Counted from the first letter of the stretch, positions 15,870 to 25,907 are shown. The stretch: DNA of 64,000 bases from Streptococcus sp. 29887 (GCF_032595075.1 NZ_CP118735.1:1392001-1456000); one strand, 5' to 3'. Notes: generated from the sequence alone by a model not told the origin. Numbers and translations: made by a program.

Positions 15870-18800
15870 CTACTTCTCCTCCTTTTTCTTCAGTCCATAA
15901 GCCGTACCAAGTAGAATACCAGCTCCAATCAAGCCCAAAAGGGATTCCTGTTCCCCTGTATTTGGCAAAATGCTTGCTGGAACAGGCGGTTCAATAGTCT
16001 CAATTGGTGGTTGAGGTGGTGTGGGTTGATTTGGACTTGGTTCTTCAGGTTGAGGTGTATGTGTTACAACTGTATTTGAGCTAATGACATAGCCATTCAC
16101 TGTATGAAGGTAGGTATTCTCCACCTGACCAGTCGCAATCCGTTTCATCTGCAGGTAAACATCTGCCTGAAAAGCTGAATCATCAGATATAGTCTCTAAG
16201 AAGGATTTATCAAATGAAATTGACACTAGGCCATTTTCTGTATCCACCTGTTGCAAGGTATATTTCGTGACTTCTGTCCCCTCTTTTAAGACAGAACCGT
16301 CTTTGAGGATGACATCCGTCATCAGATAGCTGCGATAAACACCATTATACTCATCATGCTTTTCATCATAGTTATCTTCAAAACCATATTCAAATAAATC
16401 AGTCGCACGATTACTTGGAATCAATGCTCCAACCAAGCGATAGTTAAAGGTTTGATGCAAGGCCACTTCTTTCCCGTCAAGGCTGTCATCTTTATGAGAC
16501 AAGTCGATCACCACATCTTTTTGTGGGTCTAATTTTGGAACATTATTAACCACTGTTTCCGTGACATAGGCCAAACCAAAATCAATCTGATAGGCTGTAT
16601 TTTCATACTGACCACCTGTTTTGGTCAACTCATTTTTTACCGTCATCGGAAGCGTGACAACTAAGGTTTGACCAGTCTTCACATAGGTATCATAAAAGGC
16701 TTTTGGATCATCGCTACTAAGGACTTGAATGGCTCCTTTAGGCGTAAACTGACGTTTAGCCATGGCATCTTGGACGACTTCCGGAGCTTCTGACAAACTA
16801 GCGTAGGTGCTGACAGAGATACCAGATACACGATTGCCAGCCTTATCCAAAACTTGAATGCCATCAGGATTTAGGGTAAGGGCTTCTTCTGGGTAATCGT
16901 CTACCATGTAAAATCCCTTGGCAAGAACATCATCCGTCACGACCATGTCCTTGTATTGACTGTAATCCAAGACAATTTTGTAATAATTGACTGTATTCGG
17001 AAGGACAGTCTTTCCATCAATTAAAATGCCTTCTTGATTGGTATTAGACTTATGTGGAGTTACTTTAGGGACGAAATTAGTCACCGTATTGGTTTCATAA
17101 GCTTGGCCAAAATCCACCTGATAGGCCACGTTTTCATAAGACTTCCCTGAATTAAGCATGGTTTCCAAAACCGTCATCGGAGTGACAATGGTAATATTCT
17201 CCCCCTTGGTCACATAAGATTCAAAAAAGACTTGTGGGTCCTCAGGCATGAAAACTTGAAAAGCTCCTTTAGGCTGAATTTTTTGTTTAGAAAGGGCTTC
17301 TTGTAAAGATTTAGGAGCTTCTGATAATCGAGAATAAGCCTTCACCATGATTCCTGAAACTGTTTTACCATCAGATGTGACAAACTGAATAGCTGCTTCA
17401 TCCGGCAGTAAAGCTTCTTCTGGATAATCATCCACAAAGTAAAAACCTTGTGCAATCTGAGAGTTGTCTGCTTTAATCCCTCGGTATTGGTCCAAGTCCC
17501 ATGAGAGAGTATAGTGATTTTGACTTCCCACTAGCATGGGCTTCCCATTGATGTCTACTTTGTCTTTATTGAGGTTCTGTTTCTTGGGTTCTGGAGAAAC
17601 AAGGGTGTTGGTCACTTCCTTGGTTTCATAGCCATTGCCGAAATCAACTTGATAAGCCTTGTTTGTATAGGTCTTTGTCTGACCGTAGAGACTATCTTTC
17701 ACCGTCATTTTGGTCAAAAGAGCTAAAGAAGTTCCTGTTTGAACATACTGGTCATAAAAGGCTTGGTTGTCATCCGGCATAAAGACTAGAAAGGCACCTG
17801 TCGGTGTAATTTTAGCACGAGCTAATTTAGCTTGAAGGTCTTTAGGAGCTTCATTTAGTGAAGCATAGTTTTTAACCGTTATTCCTGATACATTCAGACC
17901 GTCAAGGGTAATAACAGCCGTGCCATTTTCCACCACATCGAGCACTTCCTCTGGGTAATCGTCCACAAAGAAGAAGCCTCGTGCAATTGTCTCTTTAGCA
18001 GAACGATCTCCCTTATACTGGTCCAAATCCCAAGTCAATCGGTAGTGGTTGGTTGTACCAAGAGCTACGACCGTATCGTTAATGAGAACACCATCCGCAT
18101 TTTCATTGTTCTTGTCAGGTGTAATAAGTGTAGTTGTCTCCCCATCACCTGGTGTACGAACCGTCACCACATTTGAAGTGACTGTATAGGAATTGGCTGT
18201 TCCCTTGTTCACAAGCAACTTGTAGCTATTAGAATAGGTTGCCCCATCATTTTGAACAGAACCATAGAGTTTTGGAGCAGTCAGTTGATAAACCTTGGTT
18301 AAATCTTTATTTACCTCCTGCAACAAGTTTTCCTTTGCGGTCAAAGTCACAAAATTCTTAGTCTCATCAAAGCTGAAGACATAGTTTCCATTCTCTTTTT
18401 GTGTTGTTTCCTTATCAAAGAGGTAACCAGCAGGCAAGTAGTCCTCAAAAATGAGACTAGTCGTTTGGGCACGATTGGGCGATAAGGCATCAACTGTTAA
18501 GGGATAAATCACCGTTGAATCTTTTGCGACAGTTTTCTCATGAAGATTAGCTTGGTCACTATTGACCACTTCTTTCATAATCTCTGGAGTTGTCGTCAAA
18601 CGGTACGTATGATAATGGACAATTGGTACTTGTGGTGGCGTTGGAAGTTCTTTTGGAATAGGTTTGACAGGTAAGGTTACCTTGGTCAAAGTTAGACTAG
18701 GTTGCACCACTTCTTCCAAAGGCTTTGGCGTGAAGGTTACAGGCTTTTCTGGTGTAAATGTTTTAGGAGTAAAGATATCTGGTGTTACCGTAATAGGTTC

Positions 18801-20765
18801 TGGAATGGGTTCAAGTTCCACCGTTACATTAGGTTTGGGACTATACGGTGTTACTGTACGTGCAACTGGTAGGGTATTTAAGGCGAACCAGTATGACAAG
18901 CCAACATTCTGTGGCATATCGCCTTGGCCAAAGGTTACTGTGTAGGTATTACCTGATGTAACTGTTGAGACAATAGCTCCTTTATAAGCATAACGACTTG
19001 ATGTGGTATCCCATTCCTCAGGTAAATTCAAATCACTTGCACGGTTGGAACCCAAAGAACGTGCTAGACCTTCATTAGTCACTTGAACGGTTGAACCATT
19101 AATCGGAACAAATTTCCCAGATGAATCTTTAACATATTCTAGACCAATGTCATTATGATTGAGGGAAGAATGTGTGAAGACACCTGGTTTTTCTTTGGAG
19201 AAGGTAACTTGTGAGCCGTTTTCCAAAAAATACTTAGCAACTACACGAAACTCCATCTTGTCTGTTCGCCAGTCACCGTTTCCGTCATTTCGATAGGCAA
19301 TGAAGCCCTCGGTTGGATCATTTGGTACAACCAATTTCACGGCATCGGTTCCAGCTGGTGATACAAGGTTGGTAATATCGTAAGTCACACGACTAATCTT
19401 TTTCCCATCAAATCGTGCATTTTGAAGATTTTGATAGTTAAAACTAAGAGTCTCGCCTGTTTTGAAGCTATCATAGACAAAGAATCCTGTTGAATCCAAA
19501 ATTCTTGAGTATCCACCTAGCATGGTATCGCCAGTCGAAATGATCTGATTGGGATTTCGAGTAATTGCCCCATGTTGTGCTTGTGGCTCACCGTTATTGA
19601 GATTGAGGGCTTGAGCAAGGGCTTCAGAAATATAACCTTCTTCACCTTTCGAAATCTCGGCCAGGTCACGTTGATAGCGTTCCATTTCTTTGGCATTGTA
19701 GGCATCAATCGCTTCATTCTCTTTTCTGGCTGCGGTTTCTTTTTCTTGATTACGTTTTGTAATGGCTTCAATCTCAGCTGCTCGATCTGAAACGAATTGT
19801 TGTTTTTCCTGATTAGCCTGATCCACCGCAGCTTGACCTGCACGATTTTCAGCATCTACAGCTGCTTGACCTGCCTGATTACGCCTTTCAATGGCTTCGT
19901 TATCTGCCTTTGCCTTAGCTAGTCCAGCTTCATTTTCTTTTTGAATGGCTTGGTTTTTCGCAACAATATCATCTGCCTTGGTTTTCTTTGTTAGATAATC
20001 CGCTACAGCTTGTTCGTTAGTAGTTTGAATGGTTTCAACAGCCTTGCCATATTTTGTATAGTCAAGTACAGATGTCCCATTTCCTGATGAAACTACTTGT
20101 TCTTTTACTGTCACATCAGCATCTGCATACCGAGTTTTTAGGTCATTGACTTTAGTATCAACCCAAGCATTTGTCTCTTTACCAGTTTGGTTGGCCCCTT
20201 CGAAGGCCTGTGTCAGTTTCCTATTTTCTTGCTCAATTCGGACTTTATTCGATTCATATGTTGCTTTATCAGCTTTGTAGGTTTCAGTAACTTCATTGAT
20301 AGCCTCAACTTGGTTTTGGGCATCTTCTTCTGCTTTTGAAATTTGTTGGTTGGTTTCTGCCGCAGAAGTTGTATTTCCCAAGTCCATTGGGCTATCTTCA
20401 ACCGTAGAAACACCTTCAGCCTTTGCTTCTTCAACTGCTTGTGTTACTGTATCATGTGGTACGGTGACAGCAATCGCTCCATTAGATTGTCCAGTTAACG
20501 CTAAACTTTCAGTTTGTTCAGATAAAGGGTTTGGCTGTGCTTCTGGTAAATTTGTGGCTGGATTCTCCGTTCGTTGGATGGTGGTGTCAACTGATGATGT
20601 GACTTCATCAGCAGATGCAACCGTTCCTCCCCAAGCAACAACAGCCGTCACCATAGTTCCAAGGGCAACCGAACATAAAGTACGGTATTTTTTACTCTTA
20701 CGAAAGACGTGTTTCTCGCCTTTTTCCTGATTGACAAGAAAGTGATGATTACATGTTTTGGTCAT
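15870..20765 (-). CDS. Antigen I/II (SspB)-like LPXTG adhesin
   Basis: A 1631-aa cell-wall surface protein. In order: a long signal peptide ending near ...TVASADE; a helical alanine-rich stretch with heptads and repeated NQAGQAAVDxEN units (about 130-380); a GbpC/Spa-type lectin-like domain (ISTGDTMLGGYSRILDSTGF... about 400-640); a proline-rich stalk (about 660-740); then several repeated isopeptide-type Ig domains, each with an FxVDDYPEEx motif; and a sorting signal LPNTG at 1600-1604, membrane helix and KKKEEK tail. The family binds salivary and host glycoproteins and aids aggregation, which may also help conjugation. Anchoring is by sortase A. It is transcribed away from abiE. Confidence 0.88.
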   Translation of the reverse strand: MTKTCNHHFLVNQEKGEKHVFRKSKKYRTLCSVALGTMVTAVVAWGGTVASADEVTSSVDTTIQRTENPATNLPEAQPNPLSEQTESLALTGQSNGAIAVTVPHDTVTQAVEEAKAEGVSTVEDSPMDLGNTTSAAETNQQISKAEEDAQNQVEAINEVTETYKADKATYESNKVRIEQENRKLTQAFEGANQTGKETNAWVDTKVNDLKTRYADADVTVKEQVVSSGNGTSVLDYTKYGKAVETIQTTNEQAVADYLTKKTKADDIVAKNQAIQKENEAGLAKAKADNEAIERRNQAGQAAVDAENRAGQAAVDQANQEKQQFVSDRAAEIEAITKRNQEKETAARKENEAIDAYNAKEMERYQRDLAEISKGEEGYISEALAQALNLNNGEPQAQHGAITRNPNQIISTGDTMLGGYSRILDSTGFFVYDSFKTGETLSFNYQNLQNARFDGKKISRVTYDITNLVSPAGTDAVKLVVPNDPTEGFIAYRNDGNGDWRTDKMEFRVVAKYFLENGSQVTFSKEKPGVFTHSSLNHNDIGLEYVKDSSGKFVPINGSTVQVTNEGLARSLGSNRASDLNLPEEWDTTSSRYAYKGAIVSTVTSGNTYTVTFGQGDMPQNVGLSYWFALNTLPVARTVTPYSPKPNVTVELEPIPEPITVTPDIFTPKTFTPEKPVTFTPKPLEEVVQPSLTLTKVTLPVKPIPKELPTPPQVPIVHYHTYRLTTTPEIMKEVVNSDQANLHEKTVAKDSTVIYPLTVDALSPNRAQTTSLIFEDYLPAGYLFDKETTQKENGNYVFSFDETKNFVTLTAKENLLQEVNKDLTKVYQLTAPKLYGSVQNDGATYSNSYKLLVNKGTANSYTVTSNVVTVRTPGDGETTTLITPDKNNENADGVLINDTVVALGTTNHYRLTWDLDQYKGDRSAKETIARGFFFVDDYPEEVLDVVENGTAVITLDGLNVSGITVKNYASLNEAPKDLQAKLARAKITPTGAFLVFMPDDNQAFYDQYVQTGTSLALLTKMTVKDSLYGQTKTYTNKAYQVDFGNGYETKEVTNTLVSPEPKKQNLNKDKVDINGKPMLVGSQNHYTLSWDLDQYRGIKADNSQIAQGFYFVDDYPEEALLPDEAAIQFVTSDGKTVSGIMVKAYSRLSEAPKSLQEALSKQKIQPKGAFQVFMPEDPQVFFESYVTKGENITIVTPMTVLETMLNSGKSYENVAYQVDFGQAYETNTVTNFVPKVTPHKSNTNQEGILIDGKTVLPNTVNYYKIVLDYSQYKDMVVTDDVLAKGFYMVDDYPEEALTLNPDGIQVLDKAGNRVSGISVSTYASLSEAPEVVQDAMAKRQFTPKGAIQVLSSDDPKAFYDTYVKTGQTLVVTLPMTVKNELTKTGGQYENTAYQIDFGLAYVTETVVNNVPKLDPQKDVVIDLSHKDDSLDGKEVALHQTFNYRLVGALIPSNRATDLFEYGFEDNYDEKHDEYNGVYRSYLMTDVILKDGSVLKEGTEVTKYTLQQVDTENGLVSISFDKSFLETISDDSAFQADVYLQMKRIATGQVENTYLHTVNGYVISSNTVVTHTPQPEEPSPNQPTPPQPPIETIEPPVPASILPNTGEQESLLGLIGAGILLGTAYGLKKKEEK

Positions 20766-20833
20766 AATGTGTCCTTCTTTTCTTTTTTCTGTAGCAACAA
20801 ATTGTCACTCTTTCCTCATCATAAAAAAGAAGG

Positions 20834-20853
20834 CTTGATTTTGTTATCACAAT
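20834..20853 (-). promoter_or_regulatory. Second copy of the 20-bp ICE repeat
   Basis: Identical to 2305-2324. It lies about 70 nt upstream of the adhesin start and may be part of a shared ICE promoter or regulator site. Confidence 0.4.
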
Positions 20854-20873
20854 AAAATGAGGGAAAAGAAAAT

Positions 20874-20920
20874 GTTGCTTTTATACCACAAATATTGTAA
20901 AATTGTAGTGTAAAAGCAAC
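20874..20920. promoter_or_regulatory. Likely AbiEi operator
   Basis: Inverted repeat GTTGCTTTTATACCAC (20874-20889) and GTAGTGTAAAAGCAAC (20905-20920), 13 of 16 positions paired, directly before the abiEi ribosome site. The Streptococcus agalactiae AbiEi is known to bind inverted repeats in its own promoter and repress; by analogy this is the operator. Confidence 0.75.
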
Positions 20921-20934
20921 AAGTGGGAGGCCGT

Positions 20935-21525
20935 ATGTCAAAAAAAGAGATTCTACTCGATTTTATAGAAAAGAACAATGGAATTGTCACAAACAAAGAT
21001 TGTAAAGCACTAGGTATTCCAACAATATATCTGACAAGACTAGAGAAAGAAGGCATTATCTTCCGAGTTGAAAAAGGTATTTTCCTAACCCAAAACGGAG
21101 ACTATGATGAATACTACTTCTTTCAATATCGTTTTCCTAAGGCTATTTTCTCTTATATTTCGGCACTGTATCTACAACAGTTTACAGATGAAATTCCACA
21201 ATATTTTGATGTGACAGTTCCTAGAGGCTACCGCTTTAATACTCCTCCAGCTAATCTAAATATTCACTTTGTCTCTAAAGAATACAGCGAGCTGGGAATG
21301 ACTACTGTACCTACTCCTTTGGGAAACAACGTAAGGGTATATGATTTTGAACGTATTATTTGTGATTTTGTAATACATCGAGAAAAGATTGATTCCGAAC
21401 TCTTTGTCAAGACACTTCAATCTTATGGGAACTATCCTAAAAAAAATCTAGCAAAACTCTATGAATATGCGACAAAAATGAATACTTTAGAAAAAGTTAA
21501 ACAAACTCTGGAGGTTCTAATATGA
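20935..21525 (+). CDS. abiEi: AbiEi antitoxin/autorepressor of type IV toxin-antitoxin system
   Basis: A 196-aa protein with an N-terminal winged helix (FIEKNNGIVTNKDCKALGIPTIYLTRLEKEGII) that reads DNA and a C-terminal AbiEi antitoxin domain. The ATG at 20935 has GGGAGG 4 nt upstream; a GTG within that ribosome site is unlikely as start. It opposes the ICE backbone in orientation and overlaps abiEii by 4 nt. Known role: represses its operon and counters the toxin without direct binding; the module aborts phage infection and stabilises ICEs. Confidence 0.92.
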   Translation: MSKKEILLDFIEKNNGIVTNKDCKALGIPTIYLTRLEKEGIIFRVEKGIFLTQNGDYDEYYFFQYRFPKAIFSYISALYLQQFTDEIPQYFDVTVPRGYRFNTPPANLNIHFVSKEYSELGMTTVPTPLGNNVRVYDFERIICDFVIHREKIDSELFVKTLQSYGNYPKKNLAKLYEYATKMNTLEKVKQTLEVLI

Positions 21526-22367
21526 ACAAAGCTAAATTAACAGCACTCTGTCATAAAATATCAAAGAATACTGGTTTAACCTTTAATTCCGTCATGACCT
21601 ATTACTTCCTAGAAGTCATTTTGAAAAAATTAAGTCAAAGTTCTTATTCAAATCACTATATCTTCAAAGGAGGATTCCTACTTTCGAATGTCATCGGAGT
21701 TGAATCTCGTAGCACTGTTGATATTGACTTTTTATTCCATCAAATAACACTCTCAGAAGAAACTGTTAAACAGCAACTCAAGGAAATTTTAGCAGATTCC
21801 GAAGAAGGTATATCTTTTGTGATTCAATCAATCACAGCTATTAAAGAAAGTGATGACTATGGTGGCTATCGAGCAACAATTTCGTGCCAACTTGAGAATA
21901 TTAAACAAGTTATCCATTTGGATATTGCGACAGGTGATGTTGTAACTCCTCAGCCGATTACATACGACTATAAAGCTATTTTTGATGAAGACAATTTTCC
22001 AATCATTGCTTATACAATTGAAACAATTCTAGCTGAAAAACTTCAAACCATCTATTCACGTAACTTCTTGAACAGTAGAAGCAAAGATTTTTACGATGTT
22101 TATATTCTTTCCAAACTGAAGAAAGAAGACATTGACTTCATTCAGTTGAGAAATGCCTGTCAGAGAACATTTTCATATCGCGAAACAGAACTCGATTTTG
22201 TAAAGATTATTGAACTACTCGAGAGGTTCAAATCTGACCCTATTCAGAATAAACAATGGCAAAATTATTCAAAAAAATATAGCTATACAAAAGGGATTTC
22301 ACTTGCAGATGTTCTTGATGAGATGATTCGTCTCATAACAGTTCTCATTTCTATAAATTCTGATTAA
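21522..22367 (+). CDS. abiEii: AbiEii nucleotidyltransferase toxin
   Basis: A 281-aa DNA-polymerase-beta-like nucleotidyltransferase. The GGF-LLS...RSTVDIDFLF motif (about residues 49-73) supplies the G-S and D-x-D catalytic residues. A second conserved part, AEKLQTIYSRN...RSKDFYDVY (about 171-195), fits the AbiEii/AbiGii family. Family members are bacteriostatic and use nucleotides to modify RNA targets. Translation is coupled to abiEi through an ATGA overlap. It ends at a bidirectional terminator. The reading frame is intact, so the module is probably functional. Confidence 0.92.
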   Translation: MNKAKLTALCHKISKNTGLTFNSVMTYYFLEVILKKLSQSSYSNHYIFKGGFLLSNVIGVESRSTVDIDFLFHQITLSEETVKQQLKEILADSEEGISFVIQSITAIKESDDYGGYRATISCQLENIKQVIHLDIATGDVVTPQPITYDYKAIFDEDNFPIIAYTIETILAEKLQTIYSRNFLNSRSKDFYDVYILSKLKKEDIDFIQLRNACQRTFSYRETELDFVKIIELLERFKSDPIQNKQWQNYSKKYSYTKGISLADVLDEMIRLITVLISINSD

Positions 22368-22385
22368 TCGTGACAAAAAAACACA

Positions 22386-22430
22386 AAAGATATGCTAACA
22401 TTTATTCATTTTGTTAGCATATCTTTTTTT
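22386..22430. terminator. Bidirectional terminator between abiEii and hydrolase remnant
   Basis: A perfect 15-bp stem AAAGATATGCTAACA/TGTTAGCATATCTTT with an 11-nt loop and a T run on the plus strand; the minus strand also has T residues after the stem. Confidence 0.9.
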
Positions 22431-23690
22431 ATTTCGTTGTATAGGCAAAGCTAATTGTACTATCGACTCCTGATAATTTACGGAAGGTGTAGTTAGGATT
22501 GCCATTATAGTTGGTTTCTGAGATAAGGAATGAACCGTCTGGGTAGACTTTTTCGACGAAAGCCACATGTCCGTATTCTGCAGGTGTGCCATGTCCTCCT
22601 CCCGCAAAGGAAAGAATAGCTCCTGCTTGTGGACTTGTCCCTGTCTCTCCACCGAGACTTTCGGCTGTACGCACCCAATCTTGGCCATTGCCCATGGTAC
22701 TGATAATTGGAATCTTCTCACCGTTTTTACCTTTGAGTTTTAGACCCAGTTGGTTGATACGGGCTGCGACTCCCAAAGTACATTGGCCATAGGCATACCC
22801 CATACCGTCACCACCTCCTGGAACAGAGTTTTCAAAAAGGTCTCCTCATACAGCTTCAAGTGCTTTTGGATCACTTTGTGCTGTCCCACCGTTAGGTTGA
22901 CTAAAGCCTTTTTCAATTTGGTAATACCACTCACTTGCTCGTGTCTGACGTTCAAGTAGCTTATCACCACTATTTCCTTCCCAGTAAATGAGAAAGAGTT
23001 GGGCAAGACTAGCTGGACTACCTGTATTTTTGAAGAAATCTTTTAACCAGTTGGTGTAATAAGGACTATCCCCATGCAACATGAAATCCAGTTGTAACCC
23101 TAAGTCATACCACTTTTGATGTTATCCTTTGGCATATTCGAGCAATAAGGTATGTCTGCGTGACCCATCCGCGGTATCTGTCCATTGGCCTAAGCCTAAA
23201 CCACGTTTGAGAATATTTGGGTAACGTCCATTGTATATAGTTGGACCATTAAGTGAGAGCCAGCCCTCATCATCCCACGAACTGTCTGTCGCACCAACTG
23301 GTGGAGATAAATAGTCGCCTTCAGCTCGTTTTGGATTAATGGAGGATTCTACCGACCAATTTCCTAAAATGGCTGCAATAGCTTGATTGGTCACACCTTT
23401 GCTTTTGAGATAGTCATAAATTGCCTTGGCTCTCTCGAACTCATCGCCGCCAAACTGACCGATAGTTGGAAGGATGGTTGTCTGAACCTGGATCACTTTT
23501 GGAAAGTAGAAAGCTGGGGATTGACATAGACTAGCTTATCCGTGTCATCATCAACCTTTTGATAGGTGACCTTCAGACCCGTTCCGTCTTTGGTCTGACC
23601 AATAATATCTCCTACCAAGACTTGTTGATGTTCACTCACTCGGCCTGAATGAATGCCTGTCTGAAGTCGTCAGGGTATTGGATATTCCCT
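22429..23690 (-). pseudogene. Decayed M23/lysozyme/CHAP cell-wall hydrolase of the ICE
   Basis: Read on the minus strand this is the C-terminal part of a large conjugation-associated peptidoglycan hydrolase. It starts with a partial M23-type segment (GIHSGRVSEHQQVLVGDIIGQ, about 23520-23685), then a phage-tail-lysozyme-like domain (23.1-23.5 kb) and a CHAP domain with AYGQCT and GHVAFVE (22.4-22.8 kb). It is broken by a frameshift near 23515, an in-frame TAA after LEYAKG (23122) and a TGA after DPKALEAV (22846). The upstream part, including membrane helices, is missing. The intact enzyme would open the cell wall for the transfer channel. Confidence 0.8.
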
Positions 23691-23697
23691 TTCCCAC

Positions 23698-24720
23698 TCA
23701 TCCCCTACGTTTGGTTGAGTCTGGATAAGCCAGATTGACAGAGTCTCCAAGAGTTGCCTTTGCGTACCCTGTTTTTGTGGCATCCTTGATTTTCAGAAAT
23801 GACAGCTCCTCCCTCAGCAAAATCTTTGGCACCTTGTCTCCACCTTGCATAGTGGTCAAAGTCGGTGACAAGCCAGATATGTCAAATACTCTTCCGGTCT
23901 GGTCAAAGCTAGTCGGCAGATTTCCTGCGACAACAACTCCGTGTCTGTCTTGACTGGTCAAAATAAACATAGGGTCTTGATTGTCCTTAAATCGACGACC
24001 ATGTTGCCGTTTTTCAAGTCTATCTGGTGTTAAGACTGGAATGGCGATTTTTGCTCCCTCTCCTTTACCTCTTGTTAGTGTAGGAGCAAGTCCATTCGTC
24101 AGATAGACTTCACCATTCAAACCACGTTTAGAGGGATTGATATTTCCTAGCCTTTCAAGATGAGCTGGGCTGTTTTCTCTTCTGAGAGGAAATATGAATC
24201 TGGAACGGTATCTTCTAGAATGTCCGATAATAAAGACCCGCTCTCTGTTTTGCGGGACTTGGAAGTCCTTACTGTTAAGCACCTGCCATTCGACATCATA
24301 CCCCAATTCATCCAACGTGGAGAGGATTGTGGCGAACGTCCGTCCCTCGTTGTGATTGAGTAGGCCTTTGACGTTTTCCAAAAATAGAAAACGTGGTTGG
24401 ATTTGTTTGGCCGCTCGAGCAATCTCAAAAAAGAGAGTCCCTCGAGTATCTTCAAATCCCAGTCGTCTTCCTGCGAGTGAAAATGCTTGGCAAGGAAATC
24501 CCCCGCAGATGATGTCCACTTGCCCTCTAAATTGTCTAAAGTCCTGGTCTGTGACTTCTTTAATGTCATGGTATTCTATTTCCCCTTCTGTGTTAAACAT
24601 GGCTTTATAAGATGTTCTGGCAAATTTATCAATTTCACAAAAGCCCAGGCATTTATGACCCTGTGATTCCATTCCTAGCCTAAAACCGCCTATCCCAGCA
24701 AATAAATCTAAAAATTTCAT
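23698..24720 (-). pseudogene. C5-cytosine DNA methyltransferase, cut by a nonsense codon
   Basis: A 340-aa product with motif I (DLFAGIGGFRLGME), the catalytic PCQAFS loop (about residues 74-79) and ENVKGL, but it stops at TKRRG before the usual motifs IX and X. The frame continues after the TGA as VGKGISNTLTTSD, the sequence expected next in this family, so a single CGA-to-TGA change explains the stop. Soon after, the sequence switches to the hydrolase remnant. The enzyme is probably inactive because the region that packs motif X is missing. Normal members protect incoming ICE DNA from restriction. It lies downstream of repA. Confidence 0.8.
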
Positions 24721-24771
24721 TTTTCCTCTCTTTCCAACTAAAAAAAAGCCTTACACTTGTAAAACTCTTGC

Positions 24772-24867
24772 CTATATATGATCATCCATTTCTGGTGCAC
24801 GGATGATTTCAACAATCAAAATGACGATAGAAATCAGATAGATTCCACCTAGTATCCACCAAATCAA
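24772..24867 (-). CDS. 31-aa membrane peptide with TTG start
   Basis: A small ORF directly after repA: TTG start at 24867 preceded by GGGAGGTGA inside the repA 3' end, then one hydrophobic helix (ILGGIYLISIVILIVEII) and an acidic tail. Too short to be sure, but the ribosome site and clean membrane segment favour a real gene. Confidence 0.45.
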   Translation of the reverse strand: MIWWILGGIYLISIVILIVEIIRAPEMDDHI

Positions 24868-24868
24868 C

Positions 24869-25687
24869 TTAATCACCTCCCTTTACTTCTTGTCGTCTCA
24901 GTTGCTTGGTCCACTCTGACAGCACACCATTAAATACATACTCAGCTATTACTTCCGCTGACCGAGCAAATCGCATATGTTCCAATGCATACTGATAACG
25001 GTCACTAAAATAAATCATGGCATAGTCACTAGCTGACTGAGATAGACCCGTCTGTCTTAACTGGTCATGAACCAAACCCCAAATATAATCTCGATCGTAC
25101 TTGGTAACGCCATCGACTTTTGAAGTAAAGTTTTCTTCTTGTTTCTCATCTACCAGCTGCCTCTCCTCCTCGTCCTCAATAAGGAAATCACTCCCTTTAG
25201 TTTCACTATATTTAGTCTCACTTCCTTCAGTCTCACTAGGGGCTGAATTTAAGACCGGCCCCGTCTTTCTTTGAGACCCCCCTGGTGTTTTTTTAACACT
25301 AACCCCGTTTGAATCGGAGACTGGGGTAGGTTCATGTTCTAATTCCCCCAAGTAAATTTTATTTGCCATACGACCTTTTTCACTAGAAGACTGTTGGACT
25401 TCATCAATTAAGCCATATTCACGTAAGGTTTTCTTGATAGAGAGTAATTTTGACTTTGAACAGCCTAAAAGTGCCATCAGATTTGAATTGGAATAAATCA
25501 AATAAATTGCCCCATCCTCATCAATCCAGCCTTTACTCAAAGACAACTCCAACCGATCTTTTAAAACCGCGTAGGCTACCTTAACCTCCAGTTTCATATC
25601 CCTATACCGTTCACTCTCAAACAAAACTTTAGGGAGTTTATAATATCGCTCTGATGTCTGATACTGATTAGCGGTAATACGTTTCAT
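24869..25687 (-). CDS. repA: RepA-family replication initiator of the ICE
   Basis: A 272-aa protein with the RepA_N domain in the first 110 residues (YKLPKVLFESERYRDMKLEVKVAYAVLKDRL, then a winged-helix MALLGCSKSKLLSIKKTL). A Ser/Thr-rich linker and a C-terminal helical domain follow. Such proteins replicate ICEs as circular intermediates or support rolling maintenance after excision. GGAGGG precedes the ATG, and the gene starts 2 nt after the small ORF. It is the usual first operon at the repA end of ICESa2603-type elements. Confidence 0.85.
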   Translation of the reverse strand: MKRITANQYQTSERYYKLPKVLFESERYRDMKLEVKVAYAVLKDRLELSLSKGWIDEDGAIYLIYSNSNLMALLGCSKSKLLSIKKTLREYGLIDEVQQSSSEKGRMANKIYLGELEHEPTPVSDSNGVSVKKTPGGSQRKTGPVLNSAPSETEGSETKYSETKGSDFLIEDEEERQLVDEKQEENFTSKVDGVTKYDRDYIWGLVHDQLRQTGLSQSASDYAMIYFSDRYQYALEHMRFARSAEVIAEYVFNGVLSEWTKQLRRQEVKGGD

Positions 25688-25689
25688 GA

Positions 25690-25857
25690 TTATCCCTCCA
25701 AGACTAAAAGTCCAACATTTCCGAATTCATCAAATCGGATTAAACCTACTTGTTCCAATTCATCAACCAGATGAGTTGCTTTCTCAATATCAACGCCTAA
25801 AATAGCCACGAGATGGCACATCACGATTTGGCGTGATGATTGTTCCTTCTTTTTCAT
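25690..25857 (-). CDS. Small ORF preceding repA
   Basis: A 55-aa protein starting MKKKEQSSRQIVMCH with a strong AGGAGG ribosome site; the longer in-frame start lacks one. Helical, with no recognised domain. It ends 2 nt before repA, so it is cotranslated with it and may regulate replication. Confidence 0.6.
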   Translation of the reverse strand: MKKKEQSSRQIVMCHLVAILGVDIEKATHLVDELEQVGLIRFDEFGNVGLLVLEG

Positions 25858-25872
25858 GAATTCCTCCTGAAA

Positions 25873-25907
25873 ATAAAAAAACGAGAACACTTATTAAAAT
25901 GTTCTCG
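25873..25907 (-). terminator. Terminator just inside the ICE end
   Basis: CGAGAACA/TGTTCTCG stem with a 10-nt loop followed on the minus strand by seven T. It lies 15-20 nt before the ribosome site of the repA operon and would stop transcripts entering from the broken mutT gene, or act as a leader attenuator. Confidence 0.7.
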
